Shown: piece after piece, positions 1 through 8,632 of the stretch
How positions within the stretch are numbered: the stretch's first letter is position 1
Layout: each line of letters begins with the position of its first letter
From: Terrimesophilobacter sp038243605
Lineage (GTDB): Bacteria; Actinomycetota; Actinomycetes; Actinomycetales; Microbacteriaceae
DNA length: 64,000 nt
Direction of reading: 5' to 3'
NCBI GenBank assembly: GCA_038243605.1
Contig: JBBSQX010000011.1
Coordinates: 1 to 64,000, forward strand
Position numbers and translations under genes: made by a program
The notes under the pieces: model-generated
What the model was told of the DNA's origin: nothing
What the model saw: only the letters and a program-made list of their open reading frames with translations
Database searches by the model: none

Positions 1-255
1 AGCGTCGACGTGCGCGTAGTGGCGCTTCGGCGTCTCGTACTCGACGTGCGAGATGTTGATCGTGATACCACGAAGGCGCTCGTCCGGCGCCGAGTCGATG
101 GTCGCGAAATCGCGCTGCACGTTGATGGCGGAAGGGTACTTGTCGGCAAGCACCTTAGAAATTGCTGCGGTGAGCGTGGTCTTGCCGTGGTCAACGTGTC
201 CGATTGTTCCGATGTTGACGTGCGTCTTGGTCCGCTCGAACTTGGCCTTGGCCAC
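1..255 (-). CDS. tuf: Elongation factor Tu, N-terminal part (cut by window edge)
   Basis: The first 85 residues of translation elongation factor Tu, the GTPase that delivers aminoacyl-tRNA to the ribosome. The P-loop GHVDHGKTTLTAA and the switch region around RGITINISHVEYET are visible, followed by RHYAHVD just before the window edge. The start is GTG, preceded by a strong Shine-Dalgarno sequence (GAGGAGG, about 6 bases upstream). It lies 122 bases downstream of fusA in the same direction, the usual end of the str operon. The rest of the gene is outside the window. Confidence 0.97.
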   Translation of the reverse strand, partial: MAKAKFERTKTHVNIGTIGHVDHGKTTLTAAISKVLADKYPSAINVQRDFATIDSAPDERLRGITINISHVEYETPKRHYAHVDA

Positions 256-377
256 TGTGGTCCTCCTCGGACTGTCGAGTATGAGCTCCGGTCACGGGTT
301 TGTGACCTGGATTCCTACGGGATGTTGTTTTATATTACGGGATACTGCTGGGTGTTGTTACAGGTGAGAGAGCAAGC
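256..377 (-). promoter_or_regulatory. fusA-tuf intergenic region with small hairpin
   Basis: This 122-base gap may hold a tuf-specific promoter. Read on the minus strand it contains TATAAA within an AT-rich patch, flanked by two copies of ATCCCGTA. Nearer tuf is a hairpin, GGTCAC-AAACCC-GTGACC (positions 291-308). No convincing -35 box or T-tract was found, so its role (tuf promoter, processing site or nothing) is uncertain. Confidence 0.3.
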
Positions 378-2492
378 TCACTCGCCCTTGTTCTTCTGAA
401 TGATCTCGTCGGCCACCGCGCGCGGCACCTCGGAGTAGCTGTCGAAGCTCATCGAGTACACGGCGCGGCCAGAGGTCTTCGACCTCAAGTCACCCACGTA
501 TCCAAACATCTCCGACAGCGGCACGAGCGCCCGAATAACTTTCACGCCGGTGGCATCTTCCATTGACTGGATTGAGCCACGGCGCGAGTTCAGGTCGCCG
601 ATGACGTCACCCATGTATTCCTCAGGGGTGCGCACCTCGACAGCCATGAGCGGCTCGAGCAGTACTGGGTTCGCCTTGCGAGCAGCCTCCTTGAAGGCCA
701 TCGATCCGGCGATCTTGAACGCCATCTCCGAAGAGTCGACGTCGTGAGCTGCGCCATCCAGAAGAATGGCCTTCACTCCCACCATGGGGTAGCCAGCGAG
801 AACACCGACCTGCATGGAATCTTTCATTCCGGCATCAACAGAGCTGATGTACTCACGAGGAACACGGCCACCAGTGACCTTGTTCTCGAACTCGTACGTG
901 TTCTCTGACGAGAGGTCGAGAGGTTCGAGAGAGATCTGCACCTTGGCGAACTGGCCGGATCCACCCGTCTGCTTCTTGTGGGTGTAGTCGTGCTTCTCGA
1001 CCGTGCGCTTGATCGTTTCGCGGTAGGCGACCTGTGGCTTACCCACGTTCGCCTCAACGTTGAATTCACGCTTCATGCGGTCGACCAGGATGTCGAGGTG
1101 GAGTTCACCCATACCCTTGATGACCGTCTGACCGGTGTCGATGTTCTGCTCGGTGCGGAACGTGGGGTCTTCTTCTGCAAGCTTCTGGATGGCGACACCC
1201 AGCTTCTCTTGGTCAGCCTTCGTCTTCGGCTCGATGGCCACCTCGATGACGGGCTCAGGGAACGTCATGGACTCGAGAACAACCTGGTTGTTCGGGTCGC
1301 ACAGCGTGTCACCGGTCGTGGTGTCTTTCAGGCCGATGACAGCGTAGATGTGACCTGCTGTGACGGAGGGAACCGGAATCTCTTTGTTGGCGTGCATCTG
1401 GAAGATCTTGCCGATGCGTTCCTTCTTGCCCTTCGTCGAGTTGGCGACGGCAGCGCCACTGTCGAGGTGCCCTGAGTACACGCGAATGTACGTGAGGCGA
1501 CCGAAGAACGGGTGCACAGCAACCTTGAACGCGAGGGCCGCGAAAGGGTCCTTCGGGTCTGGGTGGCGTTCGATGACCTTTTCTTCGTCGCGCGGGTCGC
1601 GTGCCTCGATAGCACCGACGTCGAGCGGGTTGGGAAGGTAGTCAACGACAGCATCGAGCATCGGCTGAACGCCACGGTTCTTAAACGCCGACCCACACAG
1701 AATTGGGTACATCGCGCTGGTCACCGTGAGCTTGCGGATGCCAGTCTTGATCTCCGCGACGGTCAGATCGCCGTCGGCGAAGAACTTTTCCATGAGCGCG
1801 TCATCGGTCTCGGCGACAGCCTCAAGCAAGAGCTGGCGATACTTGGCCGCGGTCTCTTTGAGGTTCTCAGGGATCTCTTGAACCTCGTACTTGGCACCGA
1901 GGGTGGTGTCACCCTTGGAGTCTGCAGGCCACACGAGTGCGCGCATCTCGACGAGGTCGACAACACCAATGAAGTCGCTCTCCGCACCGATGGGGAGCTG
2001 AATGACGAGCGGCTTCGCGCCAAGGCGCTTGACGATCGTATCGACGGTGAAGTAGAAATCCGCGCCGAGCTTGTCCATCTTGTTGACGAAACAAATGCGG
2101 GGAACGTCGTACTTGTCGGCCTGACGCCAGACAGTCTCTGACTGCGGCTCAACGCCCTCTTTACCGTCAAACACCGCGACAGCGCCGTCGAGCACGCGAA
2201 GCGAGCGCTCAACCTCGACCGTGAAGTCCACGTGGCCTGGGGTGTCAATGATGTTGATCTGGTTGTTGTCCCAGAAACAGGTCACAGCAGCAGAGGTGAT
2301 GGTGATGCCACGCTCTTGCTCCTGCTCCATCCAGTCTGTCGTCGAGGCGCCATCGTGCGTCTCGCCCAGCTTGTGGTTGACGCCCGTGTAGAACAGGATG
2401 CGCTCAGTGGTCGTCGTCTTGCCAGCGTCGATGTGTGCCATGATGCCGATGTTCCGGACCTTCTTAAGGTCGGTCAGCGCTTCCTGTGCCAC
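378..2492 (-). CDS. fusA: Elongation factor G
   Basis: 704-residue EF-G, the translocation GTPase of the ribosome. The protein starts with the conserved region NIGIMAHIDAGKTTTTERIL (P-loop). DTPGHVDF (G3) and NKMDKLGADF (G4) follow, and the C-terminal domains IV/V (GYPMVGVKA, GYVGDLRS) are complete. Length is normal for the family. The start is GTG with an AAAGGAA ribosome site. It follows rpsG in the canonical str order rpsL-rpsG-fusA-tuf. Nothing suggests a second, divergent EF-G paralogue. Confidence 0.98.
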   Translation of the reverse strand: MAQEALTDLKKVRNIGIMAHIDAGKTTTTERILFYTGVNHKLGETHDGASTTDWMEQEQERGITITSAAVTCFWDNNQINIIDTPGHVDFTVEVERSLRVLDGAVAVFDGKEGVEPQSETVWRQADKYDVPRICFVNKMDKLGADFYFTVDTIVKRLGAKPLVIQLPIGAESDFIGVVDLVEMRALVWPADSKGDTTLGAKYEVQEIPENLKETAAKYRQLLLEAVAETDDALMEKFFADGDLTVAEIKTGIRKLTVTSAMYPILCGSAFKNRGVQPMLDAVVDYLPNPLDVGAIEARDPRDEEKVIERHPDPKDPFAALAFKVAVHPFFGRLTYIRVYSGHLDSGAAVANSTKGKKERIGKIFQMHANKEIPVPSVTAGHIYAVIGLKDTTTGDTLCDPNNQVVLESMTFPEPVIEVAIEPKTKADQEKLGVAIQKLAEEDPTFRTEQNIDTGQTVIKGMGELHLDILVDRMKREFNVEANVGKPQVAYRETIKRTVEKHDYTHKKQTGGSGQFAKVQISLEPLDLSSENTYEFENKVTGGRVPREYISSVDAGMKDSMQVGVLAGYPMVGVKAILLDGAAHDVDSSEMAFKIAGSMAFKEAARKANPVLLEPLMAVEVRTPEEYMGDVIGDLNSRRGSIQSMEDATGVKVIRALVPLSEMFGYVGDLRSKTSGRAVYSMSFDSYSEVPRAVADEIIQKNKGE

Positions 2493-2551
2493 GGTGTTCC
2501 TTTTCTTTCTGGGTTTGAGATAAAGCTTCTGGTGTTATCGCGTGCTGCTGG

Positions 2552-2638
2552 CTTCGAGACGATCGCTTCGCGATCCCTCCGCCAGCGGGGCCCCGTTCCC
2601 TGAGGAGGCCCGTAGGGCCGTCTCGAAGGGAACGGAGC
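2552..2638. repeat. Palindromic intergenic element between rpsG and fusA
   Basis: This noncoding stretch forms a long hairpin. CCGTTCCCT (2593-2601) pairs with AGGGAACGG (2627-2635), with inner stems GAG/CTC and GGCCC-gta-GGGCC. A flanking TTCGAGACG (2553-2561) also matches CGTCTCGAA near its other end. A closely similar sequence occurs in opposite orientation at 53145-53180, so this looks like a dispersed palindromic (REP/MITE-like) element rather than an operon-specific structure. It could still fold in the str transcript. Confidence 0.6.
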
Positions 2639-2644
2639 TAACTG

Positions 2645-3115
2645 CTACCAGCGGTAATGTGCGAAGGCGCGGTTCGACTCGGCCATCTTGTGAGTGTCTT
2701 CACGACGCTTCACGGCAGCGCCGAGACCATTGGACGCATCCAGAATCTCGTTGGTGAGACGTTCGGTCATGGTCTTCTCGCGACGAGCCTTTGCGTAGGT
2801 GGTGAGCCAACGCAGCGCGAGAGTGTTCGCACGATGAGGCTTTACTTCGATCGGCACCTGGTACGTCGAGCCACCGACACGGCGACTCTTGACCTCGATG
2901 GTGGGGCGAACGTTGTCGAGGGCCTTTTTCAAGGTGACGACGGCATCCGCACCGTTCTTCGCGGCAACGCCGGCGAGTGCGTCGTAAACGATGCGCTCGG
3001 CGAGAGCCTTCTTGCCGTCAAGCAGAATCTTGTTGACGAGCTGGCTGACAATGGGGGCGCCGTATACCGGGTCGTTGACGACGGGGCGCTTGGGGGCTGG
3101 TCCTTTACGAGGCAT
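2645..3115 (-). CDS. rpsG: Small ribosomal subunit protein S7
   Basis: 156-residue S7, which nucleates the 30S head and contacts the E-site tRNA. It opens with MPRKGPAPKRPV and contains the conserved RRVGGSTYQVPIEV and AVKRREDTHKMAESNRAFAH segments. Length is normal for actinobacteria (156). The ATG overlaps the TAA of rpsL by one base (TAATG), which indicates translational coupling. Confidence 0.98.
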   Translation of the reverse strand: MPRKGPAPKRPVVNDPVYGAPIVSQLVNKILLDGKKALAERIVYDALAGVAAKNGADAVVTLKKALDNVRPTIEVKSRRVGGSTYQVPIEVKPHRANTLALRWLTTYAKARREKTMTERLTNEILDASNGLGAAVKRREDTHKMAESNRAFAHYRW

Positions 3116-3489
3116 TACTTCTTGTCCTTCTTGGCGCCGTAGTGGCTACGACCCTGCTTGCGGCCCTTGACGGCCTGGGTGTCGAGGGCGCCACGAACGA
3201 TCTTGTAGCGAACGCCTGGGAGGTCTTTCACACGGCCGCCGCGGATGAGCACCATCGAGTGCTCCTGCAGGTTGTGACCTTCGCCTGGGATGTAGGCGGT
3301 GACCTCTGTGCCGTTGGAGAGCTTGACACGAGCGACCTTGCGCAGAGCCGAGTTCGGCTTCTTTGGCGTGGTCGTGTAGACGCGGGTGCACACACCGCGC
3401 TGTTGAGGGTTGGACTTAAGAGCGGGTGTCTTGCTCTTAACGACCTTCGGCGTACGGCCCTTTCGAACCAATTGCTGAATGGTTGGCAC
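3115..3489 (-). CDS. rpsL: Small ribosomal subunit protein S12
   Basis: 124-residue S12, a decoding-centre protein. The start chosen is GTG (giving PTIQQLVRKGR), preceded by AAGGAG eight bases upstream. A longer reading to 3591 adds residues unlike S12 and lacks a better ribosome site. The streptomycin-relevant lysines are wild type: TTPKKPNSALRK (Lys43 region) and GGRVKDLPGVRY (Lys88 region), so no rpsL resistance mutation is seen. It is the first gene of the str operon. Confidence 0.97.
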   Translation of the reverse strand: MPTIQQLVRKGRTPKVVKSKTPALKSNPQQRGVCTRVYTTTPKKPNSALRKVARVKLSNGTEVTAYIPGEGHNLQEHSMVLIRGGRVKDLPGVRYKIVRGALDTQAVKGRKQGRSHYGAKKDKK

Positions 3490-3813
3490 TGATGTAACTC
3501 CTTGAATTGACTGCACGGTGACAGTTACTGCTGCTCGCCGCCGACACGTTGAAATCCGCTGCGCCGAACGACGTGACCCACCGTGGAACACTGTGCCCTT
3601 GAGAACACTGTGTTTCTGGCGTGTGTGGTGAGTATGCCGTGGGGGTGCGATGCGAACCTCGATGGTTTGCTCGAACCCAATTCTGGTTGGTGCCTCAGTG
3701 CTCGCCGTTCTGTGGTTTTGGGCACAGTAGGGCGCGCGTGAAAGCGCACACCTGAAGAAGACTAGTCGCTCACACGTTCGTGGTCAAATGTTTCGCAGCA
3801 AACTCTTACCCGG
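3490..3813 (-). other. Long leader/intergenic region upstream of rpsL
   Basis: A noncoding stretch of about 324 bases. It contains the promoter at 3759-3787 and therefore an untranslated leader of roughly 260 bases before rpsL. No leader peptide with a good ribosome site and no classical terminator was recognised. ACAGTGTTC occurs twice close together (around 3575-3615). A ribosomal-protein autoregulatory or antitermination role is possible but nothing specific is visible. Confidence 0.6.
3759..3787 (-). promoter_or_regulatory. Probable housekeeping promoter of the str operon
   Basis: On the minus strand, TTGACC (-35, positions 3782-3787) and TAGTCT (-10, positions 3759-3764) are separated by exactly 17 bases. 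This is a good match to a sigma-70/SigA promoter for an actinobacterium. It faces rpsL and is the only strong candidate in the gap. Confidence 0.6.
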
Positions 3814-4293
3814 TCACCGCGCTTGAGATCGAGCGAGGGAGATCAGCGGGAGCATCAGCACCGTGATGACGGCGAGAAGCGTGGCGACGAGCACAAACGG
3901 GTTCACAAGGTAACGAACGAAAAACGGCATCCCCGACAGGATCTGTTCTTGCCCGAGCGAGTAAACAATGGACCCGACAGCGGGGCCGAGTATCAAAACA
4001 GCCAACCCGGTAAGGATGGCCCGGCCCACCGGGATTCGCCTGCGCCCGAGGGCCGGCCGCAACCCAGAAAGTACAGACACAAACACCACGCACAACGCCG
4101 CGAATGTCATGATGGGGCCCACCAGGGGGCCGGCATCCGTTTCGGCGATCACATTCTGGTCACTGAGCAGGCTGATCAGCCCATCGATGGCGAACAGGAT
4201 CGCCCCGTATAACACGGCCACCATGACCGCGACGAGAAGCGCCCGCGAAAACGAGCCGGAGTGGGTCGGCTCAGGCGGCCGATGCTCCGCCAA
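3814..4293 (-). CDS. Small multi-pass membrane protein, unknown function
   Basis: Not recognised. About 159 residues with four hydrophobic segments (one starts RALLVAVMVAVLYGAILF, the last is NPFVLVATLLAVITVLMLPL) and a short polar N-terminus. A TTG at 4291-4293 is the preferred start: GAGAG lies about 6 bases upstream and the 23-base overlap with the preceding gene fits coupling. Reading further upstream enters the coding region of the neighbour in another frame. It pairs with the membrane-protein gene 4271-5203, and both lie between the pilus operon and the str operon. Start uncertain. Confidence 0.6.
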   Translation of the reverse strand: MAEHRPPEPTHSGSFSRALLVAVMVAVLYGAILFAIDGLISLLSDQNVIAETDAGPLVGPIMTFAALCVVFVSVLSGLRPALGRRRIPVGRAILTGLAVLILGPAVGSIVYSLGQEQILSGMPFFVRYLVNPFVLVATLLAVITVLMLPLISLARSQAR

Positions 4294-5203
4294 ATTCCGC
4301 TCTCTTCTGCGCCTCTTCGTGCTCGAAGGACTGCCACGCGTCGTAGTTGCGTTCGCGCACCTTGCGGCCACGCTTGGCGATCACAGCACCAAACCAGATC
4401 GCACACTCGCGCGCAATAAGCGCTGCGGCGATGAGCGCTGGCGAGATTGCAAGCCTCTGGAACTCAGCCGTTGCCGCAGACGCTGTCATTCCGAAACCGC
4501 CCTGAATGAGCAAGAAGACGCCGATCGAGGCGAAGTAGGTGACGGCGGCGATCACGAAGGACCCGATGACCCACGACCACCAGCTTGCGCGATTGGCCAG
4601 AAGTGCCCACAGGCTCATCACGACCAGGAACGCGAGCACAGGAATAAAGAACAGTGGACTCACCACGAACGAACTCAGCGCGCTCGCCACAACGTTTGGA
4701 TCAAGTGACAGGAGAAGAATCGCCACAATCCCCACATACACTGCCGCGAAGACGACCGCGGCGAGTACTGACATCAGAATTCCCACGCCACGGTTACCCT
4801 TGGGGCGCGGTGGTGTCGGCGCTGTTACATAGACGGTTTGCACGGGAGCGTGAACGGGGGTCACTTCGCCGGTCGCACTAGAAACGACAGGGGTGATCTC
4901 ACCCGTCGCACCGCTCGCGACATGGGCAACCTCACCCGTCGCACCGCTCGCCACCGGGGTGACCTCACCCGTCGCACGGCTCTCGACGGGGGTGGAAACC
5001 TCGGTGAGCACTACCTCATCCGCTGGGGTCACTGCCTTGTGTGCCGGCGTAGCCGTCGTCACAACAACAGGCTCAGCATTCGTACCCACCGCAGACTCAG
5101 AACTGAAATCAGGACTACTGACCCCGTCTGCCGTTGTCGGAGTCTCGACCGCAGTCGGCTGTTCCGGTGCGGTCTCGTCAGGTGTTACATTCTTGGCGTT
5201 CAT
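4271..5203 (-). CDS. Membrane protein with Thr/Val/Ala-rich repeat N-terminus
   Basis: Not recognised by family. About 310 residues. The N-terminal 125 residues are low-complexity and contain four or five copies of an ATGEVTPVAS-like unit, ending in VQTVYVTAPTPPRPKG. Four hydrophobic segments follow (GILMSVLAAVVFAAVYVGIV and others) and a charged C-terminal tail (KRGRKVRERNYDAWQSFEHE). ATG at 5203 is preferred because GGAGGT precedes it by 4 bases. An upstream GTG at 5215 overlaps that ribosome site and is unlikely to be used. It may be co-transcribed with the downstream membrane gene. Confidence 0.75.
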   Translation of the reverse strand: MNAKNVTPDETAPEQPTAVETPTTADGVSSPDFSSESAVGTNAEPVVVTTATPAHKAVTPADEVVLTEVSTPVESRATGEVTPVASGATGEVAHVASGATGEITPVVSSATGEVTPVHAPVQTVYVTAPTPPRPKGNRGVGILMSVLAAVVFAAVYVGIVAILLLSLDPNVVASALSSFVVSPLFFIPVLAFLVVMSLWALLANRASWWSWVIGSFVIAAVTYFASIGVFLLIQGGFGMTASAATAEFQRLAISPALIAAALIARECAIWFGAVIAKRGRKVRERNYDAWQSFEHEEAQKRAEFGGASAA

Positions 5204-5288
5204 CCGTACCTCCACATGCCGGGGCTGAGTGGCCCGGTCAGGTCACTCTAGCAATTGATGCGGTGGTTGCGACAGGTGGAGGTTATGG

Positions 5289-5945
5289 CTACGGCGTTGG
5301 TGTCGCCGTAGGTTCAGGTGTCACCGGCGCAATGGGAGTGACGGTGGGCGGTGGAGCTGACGGGTCGACGAGTACGTAAACAAAGCCCGTAATGCTTCCC
5401 GAATAGCCCTGTTCGGCATCGCTTCCAGATTGCAGACTGAAGGAATTGATCAGAAACAACCTCTTGCCAAACTGAAGGTCATGCACAAAGTCAAGAACCT
5501 GCTCCTTGGTTCCTGAAACCTTGAGGCCGACACCAATCACGATGACGTTCTCTGAAGTCACCAGCGGACTCGTGACCGTGTCCGTTCCATTGGGAACAGA
5601 CACAAACGGCACGCCCTCGCCTGCAGAGAATGACGTCAGTTGCACACCGCTCATCACTTCGAGTTCGTGCAACTGACCCAGAAAGGAAGAAAGGTCGCCA
5701 TCTGGAGGCAGCTGCAGCTGTATCTCTTTAAGATCGCTCTTGATCGAATCAATCTTTTCGGAATCGCTTTTGAGCTGGTCGAGAGTCTGTTGAAACCCGG
5801 CGTTTTGCGTCTCGACATTGGCGCGCTGAGTCTCGGCGGCATTCGCCTCATCGATCTTTGGTGAGATGCCAAGGAACCATCCCATGAGAAGCACAGCAGC
5901 ACTGACGACAAATGCAATGAGCATCCAGAACCTGCTATTAATCAC
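5289..5945 (-). CDS. pilO: PilO-like type IV pilus inner-membrane platform protein
   Basis: 218-residue bitopic protein. A single N-terminal transmembrane segment (RFWMLIAFVVSAAVLLMGWF) is followed by a coiled coil (residues 30-75, rich in Q, D, K, L) and a PilO-type ferredoxin-like domain (YVLVDP near the end), then a Pro/Thr-rich tail. PilO pairs with PilN in the alignment complex of type IV pili. Identification rests on topology plus its place directly after pilN (8-base overlap), as sequence conservation in PilO is low. Last gene of the pilus operon. Confidence 0.8.
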   Translation of the reverse strand: MINSRFWMLIAFVVSAAVLLMGWFLGISPKIDEANAAETQRANVETQNAGFQQTLDQLKSDSEKIDSIKSDLKEIQLQLPPDGDLSSFLGQLHELEVMSGVQLTSFSAGEGVPFVSVPNGTDTVTSPLVTSENVIVIGVGLKVSGTKEQVLDFVHDLQFGKRLFLINSFSLQSGSDAEQGYSGSITGFVYVLVDPSAPPPTVTPIAPVTPEPTATPTP

Positions 5946-6756
5946 CGGAACCTCCTTCTGGAGCGTCGGAACTACTAGGGGTAGGATCTGAGACTTCTGT
6001 TGGTATTGGAGCAGGTGGCGACGTGACTTCTACCCCATTTTCCGCATCCTTCGCCTTCTTGGCTTCAGCGATTGCCGCATCCCGTGCATCCCTAAGCTCT
6101 TTATCGTAACGGAGCAAAAGTACGTCCTTATTGATGTGCATAGTGATGCTCACCTGATAAACTGCGTCGCCTTGCAAGCTCACGTTGCCTGGTGCCGCGT
6201 CCACAAAACCTGGCAATGTGGCGAGAGATTGAAGCCAATTCTCGACATCAGGCAAAGATGCACTCGTCGCCGTGAACGTTAGCTCTCCGATGCGGTCGCC
6301 TTGCAGAGGCACGGAGGGTTGCGAAAACGGTTCCACGGGTGTAGCTGCCTGAGCATTAACGTTTGTGACAACCGTGCCAGCGGGAAGAATGGCCTCGATC
6401 TTCTGGAAGTAGTCCTTCCAGTCAATTTCCGTGGATGTTGCCACAATTCGCGCGGCGGATGCCGTTTGAAGAAGTGACTTGACGCTTCGCACTTCAGTGA
6501 ACTCAGCCTGCGCGGCCAAGAGATCCTCGGTGCGCTGTTCTGCTGCATTCAGTTGCGCTTGAGCAGCGACCGCGTAGAGCATTGCGCCTGCGTACCCCAC
6601 CACGACCAGAATGGCGGCGAGAATGACGATCGCCACAGCATTGCGACGGACAACTTTGCCATGCGCTGCGGTTCCCACTTCTGGCGGCAATAAATTCGCG
6701 CGAGCTGGGCCACCAATAATAAGACTGCTGCCTGGCTTGCCGCTTCCTCTACTCAT
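5938..6756 (-). CDS. pilN: PilN-like type IV pilus assembly protein
   Basis: 272-residue protein. The cytoplasmic N-terminus contains ARANLLPPEV, like the conserved NLLP(P/W) motif by which PilN binds PilM. A transmembrane segment (NAVAIVILAAILVVVGYAGA), a coiled coil and a periplasmic-type domain follow (WKDYFQKIEAILPAG; LPDVENWLQSLATLPGFVDA). The C-terminus is Lys/Glu then Pro/Ser-rich. The start overlaps the end of pilM by 4 bases. It links cytoplasmic PilM to PilO. Confidence 0.88.
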   Translation of the reverse strand: MSRGSGKPGSSLIIGGPARANLLPPEVGTAAHGKVVRRNAVAIVILAAILVVVGYAGAMLYAVAAQAQLNAAEQRTEDLLAAQAEFTEVRSVKSLLQTASAARIVATSTEIDWKDYFQKIEAILPAGTVVTNVNAQAATPVEPFSQPSVPLQGDRIGELTFTATSASLPDVENWLQSLATLPGFVDAAPGNVSLQGDAVYQVSITMHINKDVLLLRYDKELRDARDAAIAEAKKAKDAENGVEVTSPPAPIPTEVSDPTPSSSDAPEGGSGD

Positions 6757-7799
6757 GCCGCCGCACCGCCCAACGCTAGGCCCAGTGCAACATTCATACC
6801 GAGCTGGCTCTGTGAACCCCGTGAGGCTTCGCGCGAGACATCAATACTCCCAAATGTGTCACCGATCACCACCGGAATACGTGTCATCTCGGACAGGGCA
6901 TCGGCAAAGCCGAGAAGCTGCGCGCCACCGCCCGTAAGCACGATACCTGAGTACTGTTCGTTTTGACGGGTGTTGGCGAAGTAACCAAGCGTGTTCTTGA
7001 GGCTACTTAAGAGGTTGCTTGTCACTTCGCGGATGATCGACACCGCCTCGGTGTTCTCAGCCGACACTGTCACGCCGCCAAGTCCCAACGTTCGCTTCAA
7101 ATTCTCCGCTTGGTCTTCGGGGACGCTCAGCCTATCTCCGAGCGCAGCGGTCAGGTCATGCCCACCGTTGGCAATGATGCGCACAAACTGCGGAACCCCG
7201 CTGCTTGTGACAATCACGTTGGTTGTGCGTGCACCAACATCAATGTGCGCCACATTGCCGATCATGCGCGACGGAGATGTCAGCCGCGTCAAGGCGAACG
7301 GTATGAGGTCAACTCCTACTGGGTTTAGTCCAGCGAGCTGAACAGACTTCACATTGGCAAGAACGGAACTCTTAATGGCGGCGACGAGGAGCCCGTTGAC
7401 TACCGGGCCCGTGTCGCTGGCGCTTTCGGAAATGGGGTAAAAGTCGAGAAGGGCATCTGCCACAGGAACAGGAAGCATTTCTTGCACCTGCGTCGGGAGC
7501 GACTCCCTGATTTCTGCGTGGCTCAGCTTAGGAACGGTCAGGTCGCGCACTAGCACCTTAGCGTTGCCGACACCCAGCACGACATCTTTACTGCTGAACT
7601 TCGCGGCACTCCACAATTGCTTGAGGGCAGCCGAAACAGTATTGACTTCGACAACTTCACCATTCTTGACGGCGCCCTCTGGCAATGGAAATGAAAAGAA
7701 CCTCGTGACGCTCGGGTGCTTAGTTCCTACCCCCGACACCTCGACAGCCCTAATATTTGTGGCGCCGAGATCGACCCCAACGATTTGAGTGCTGGCCAT
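6753..7799 (-). CDS. pilM: PilM actin-like ATPase of the type IV pilus
   Basis: 348-residue actin/FtsA-fold protein on the cytoplasmic side of the pilus platform. Visible motifs are the phosphate-1 loop IVGVDLGATNIRAVEV, the phosphate-2 loop AHIDVGARTTNVIV and the adenosine motif GIVLTGGGAQLLGF. ATG at 7799 is chosen because the homology begins there and a purine-rich AGGGGA precedes it. A longer reading runs back through pilD in another frame. It sits between pilD and pilN. Confidence 0.93.
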   Translation of the reverse strand: MASTQIVGVDLGATNIRAVEVSGVGTKHPSVTRFFSFPLPEGAVKNGEVVEVNTVSAALKQLWSAAKFSSKDVVLGVGNAKVLVRDLTVPKLSHAEIRESLPTQVQEMLPVPVADALLDFYPISESASDTGPVVNGLLVAAIKSSVLANVKSVQLAGLNPVGVDLIPFALTRLTSPSRMIGNVAHIDVGARTTNVIVTSSGVPQFVRIIANGGHDLTAALGDRLSVPEDQAENLKRTLGLGGVTVSAENTEAVSIIREVTSNLLSSLKNTLGYFANTRQNEQYSGIVLTGGGAQLLGFADALSEMTRIPVVIGDTFGSIDVSREASRGSQSQLGMNVALGLALGGAAA

Positions 7800-7807
7800 C
7801 ACGTCCC

Positions 7808-8632
7808 CTAACTGATTCCGACCAGTGCGAGATACCACTCCGATATCTCGTTGCCGCAGAAGATTCCCACCCATGCGCCTAAAAGCATCCAAGGCCCAAA
7901 TGGAATTCCTGACTTTCGCGTCGCTTTGCCGGTTAACAGCAGAGCGATGGAAAAGACTCCCCCCAACAAGAATGCAGCAAACGCGCCCACAATCAAAGAA
8001 CCCCATCCGAGGTACCCCAGTGCCATGCCCACGAGGGCCGCCAGTTTCACATCTCCGAACCCCATGCCCTGTGGATAGATCAGGACGAGGGTGAAGTAGA
8101 AGATGAAGAGCGCCACGCCACCAACAATCGCCCACAACAGCGTCCACCAGTCACCACTACCGAAACTGGCGAGCGCGAGAAGCGCGGGCATGATGACGAG
8201 AGACGGAACCACGATGCGGTTCGGAAGCTTTCGAGTGTCGAGATCAATGAGGGTAAGAGCCACACTCACCGCAGCAAAATAAAGATAAGCCGGCGTGCGC
8301 CAGATTCCTGCTGGCAAAATTAGTGCCCACAGTGTGACCCCGACGAAAATGAGGGCGGTACTAAATTCAACCAGCGGGTACCGAGGTGAAATCGGCTCGT
8401 GGCAGTCTCGACACTTCCCTCTTAGCACTAGCCAGGAGAGCACCGGAATATTGTCGTACGCGCGGATAGCGTGGCCGCACTTCGGGCACGCACTCGGTGG
8501 CGCGCTGAGCGATCCGCCTCGAGGAACGCGCCACACCACCACGTTCAGAAAGGATCCAACGGCGAGACCCACAAGGCCCGCAAAGACTGCGGCTCCGATA
8601 ATTAACGGTGCCGTGAATTGGGTCCAGATCAA
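7808..8632 (-). CDS. pilD: Prepilin peptidase / methyltransferase
   Basis: 274-residue polytopic membrane protease that cleaves class III prepilins and methylates the new N-terminus. The two CxxC pairs of the zinc-binding loop are present (Cys49/52 and Cys74/77). Both catalytic aspartates are present, in LIDLDTRKLPN (about residue 130) and GFGDVKL (Asp194). Eight hydrophobic segments are expected, and length is normal. It overlaps the preceding gene by 4 bases. Its substrates should be the four pilin-like proteins encoded just upstream. Confidence 0.95.
   Translation of the reverse strand: MIWTQFTAPLIIGAAVFAGLVGLAVGSFLNVVVWRVPRGGSLSAPPSACPKCGHAIRAYDNIPVLSWLVLRGKCRDCHEPISPRYPLVEFSTALIFVGVTLWALILPAGIWRTPAYLYFAAVSVALTLIDLDTRKLPNRIVVPSLVIMPALLALASFGSGDWWTLLWAIVGGVALFIFYFTLVLIYPQGMGFGDVKLAALVGMALGYLGWGSLIVGAFAAFLLGGVFSIALLLTGKATRKSGIPFGPWMLLGAWVGIFCGNEISEWYLALVGIS

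Noticed and set aside
7800..8147. N-terminal extension of pilM upstream of 7799
   Set aside because: It lies over pilD coding sequence, has no homology to PilM, and the ATG at 7799 has a suitable ribosome site.
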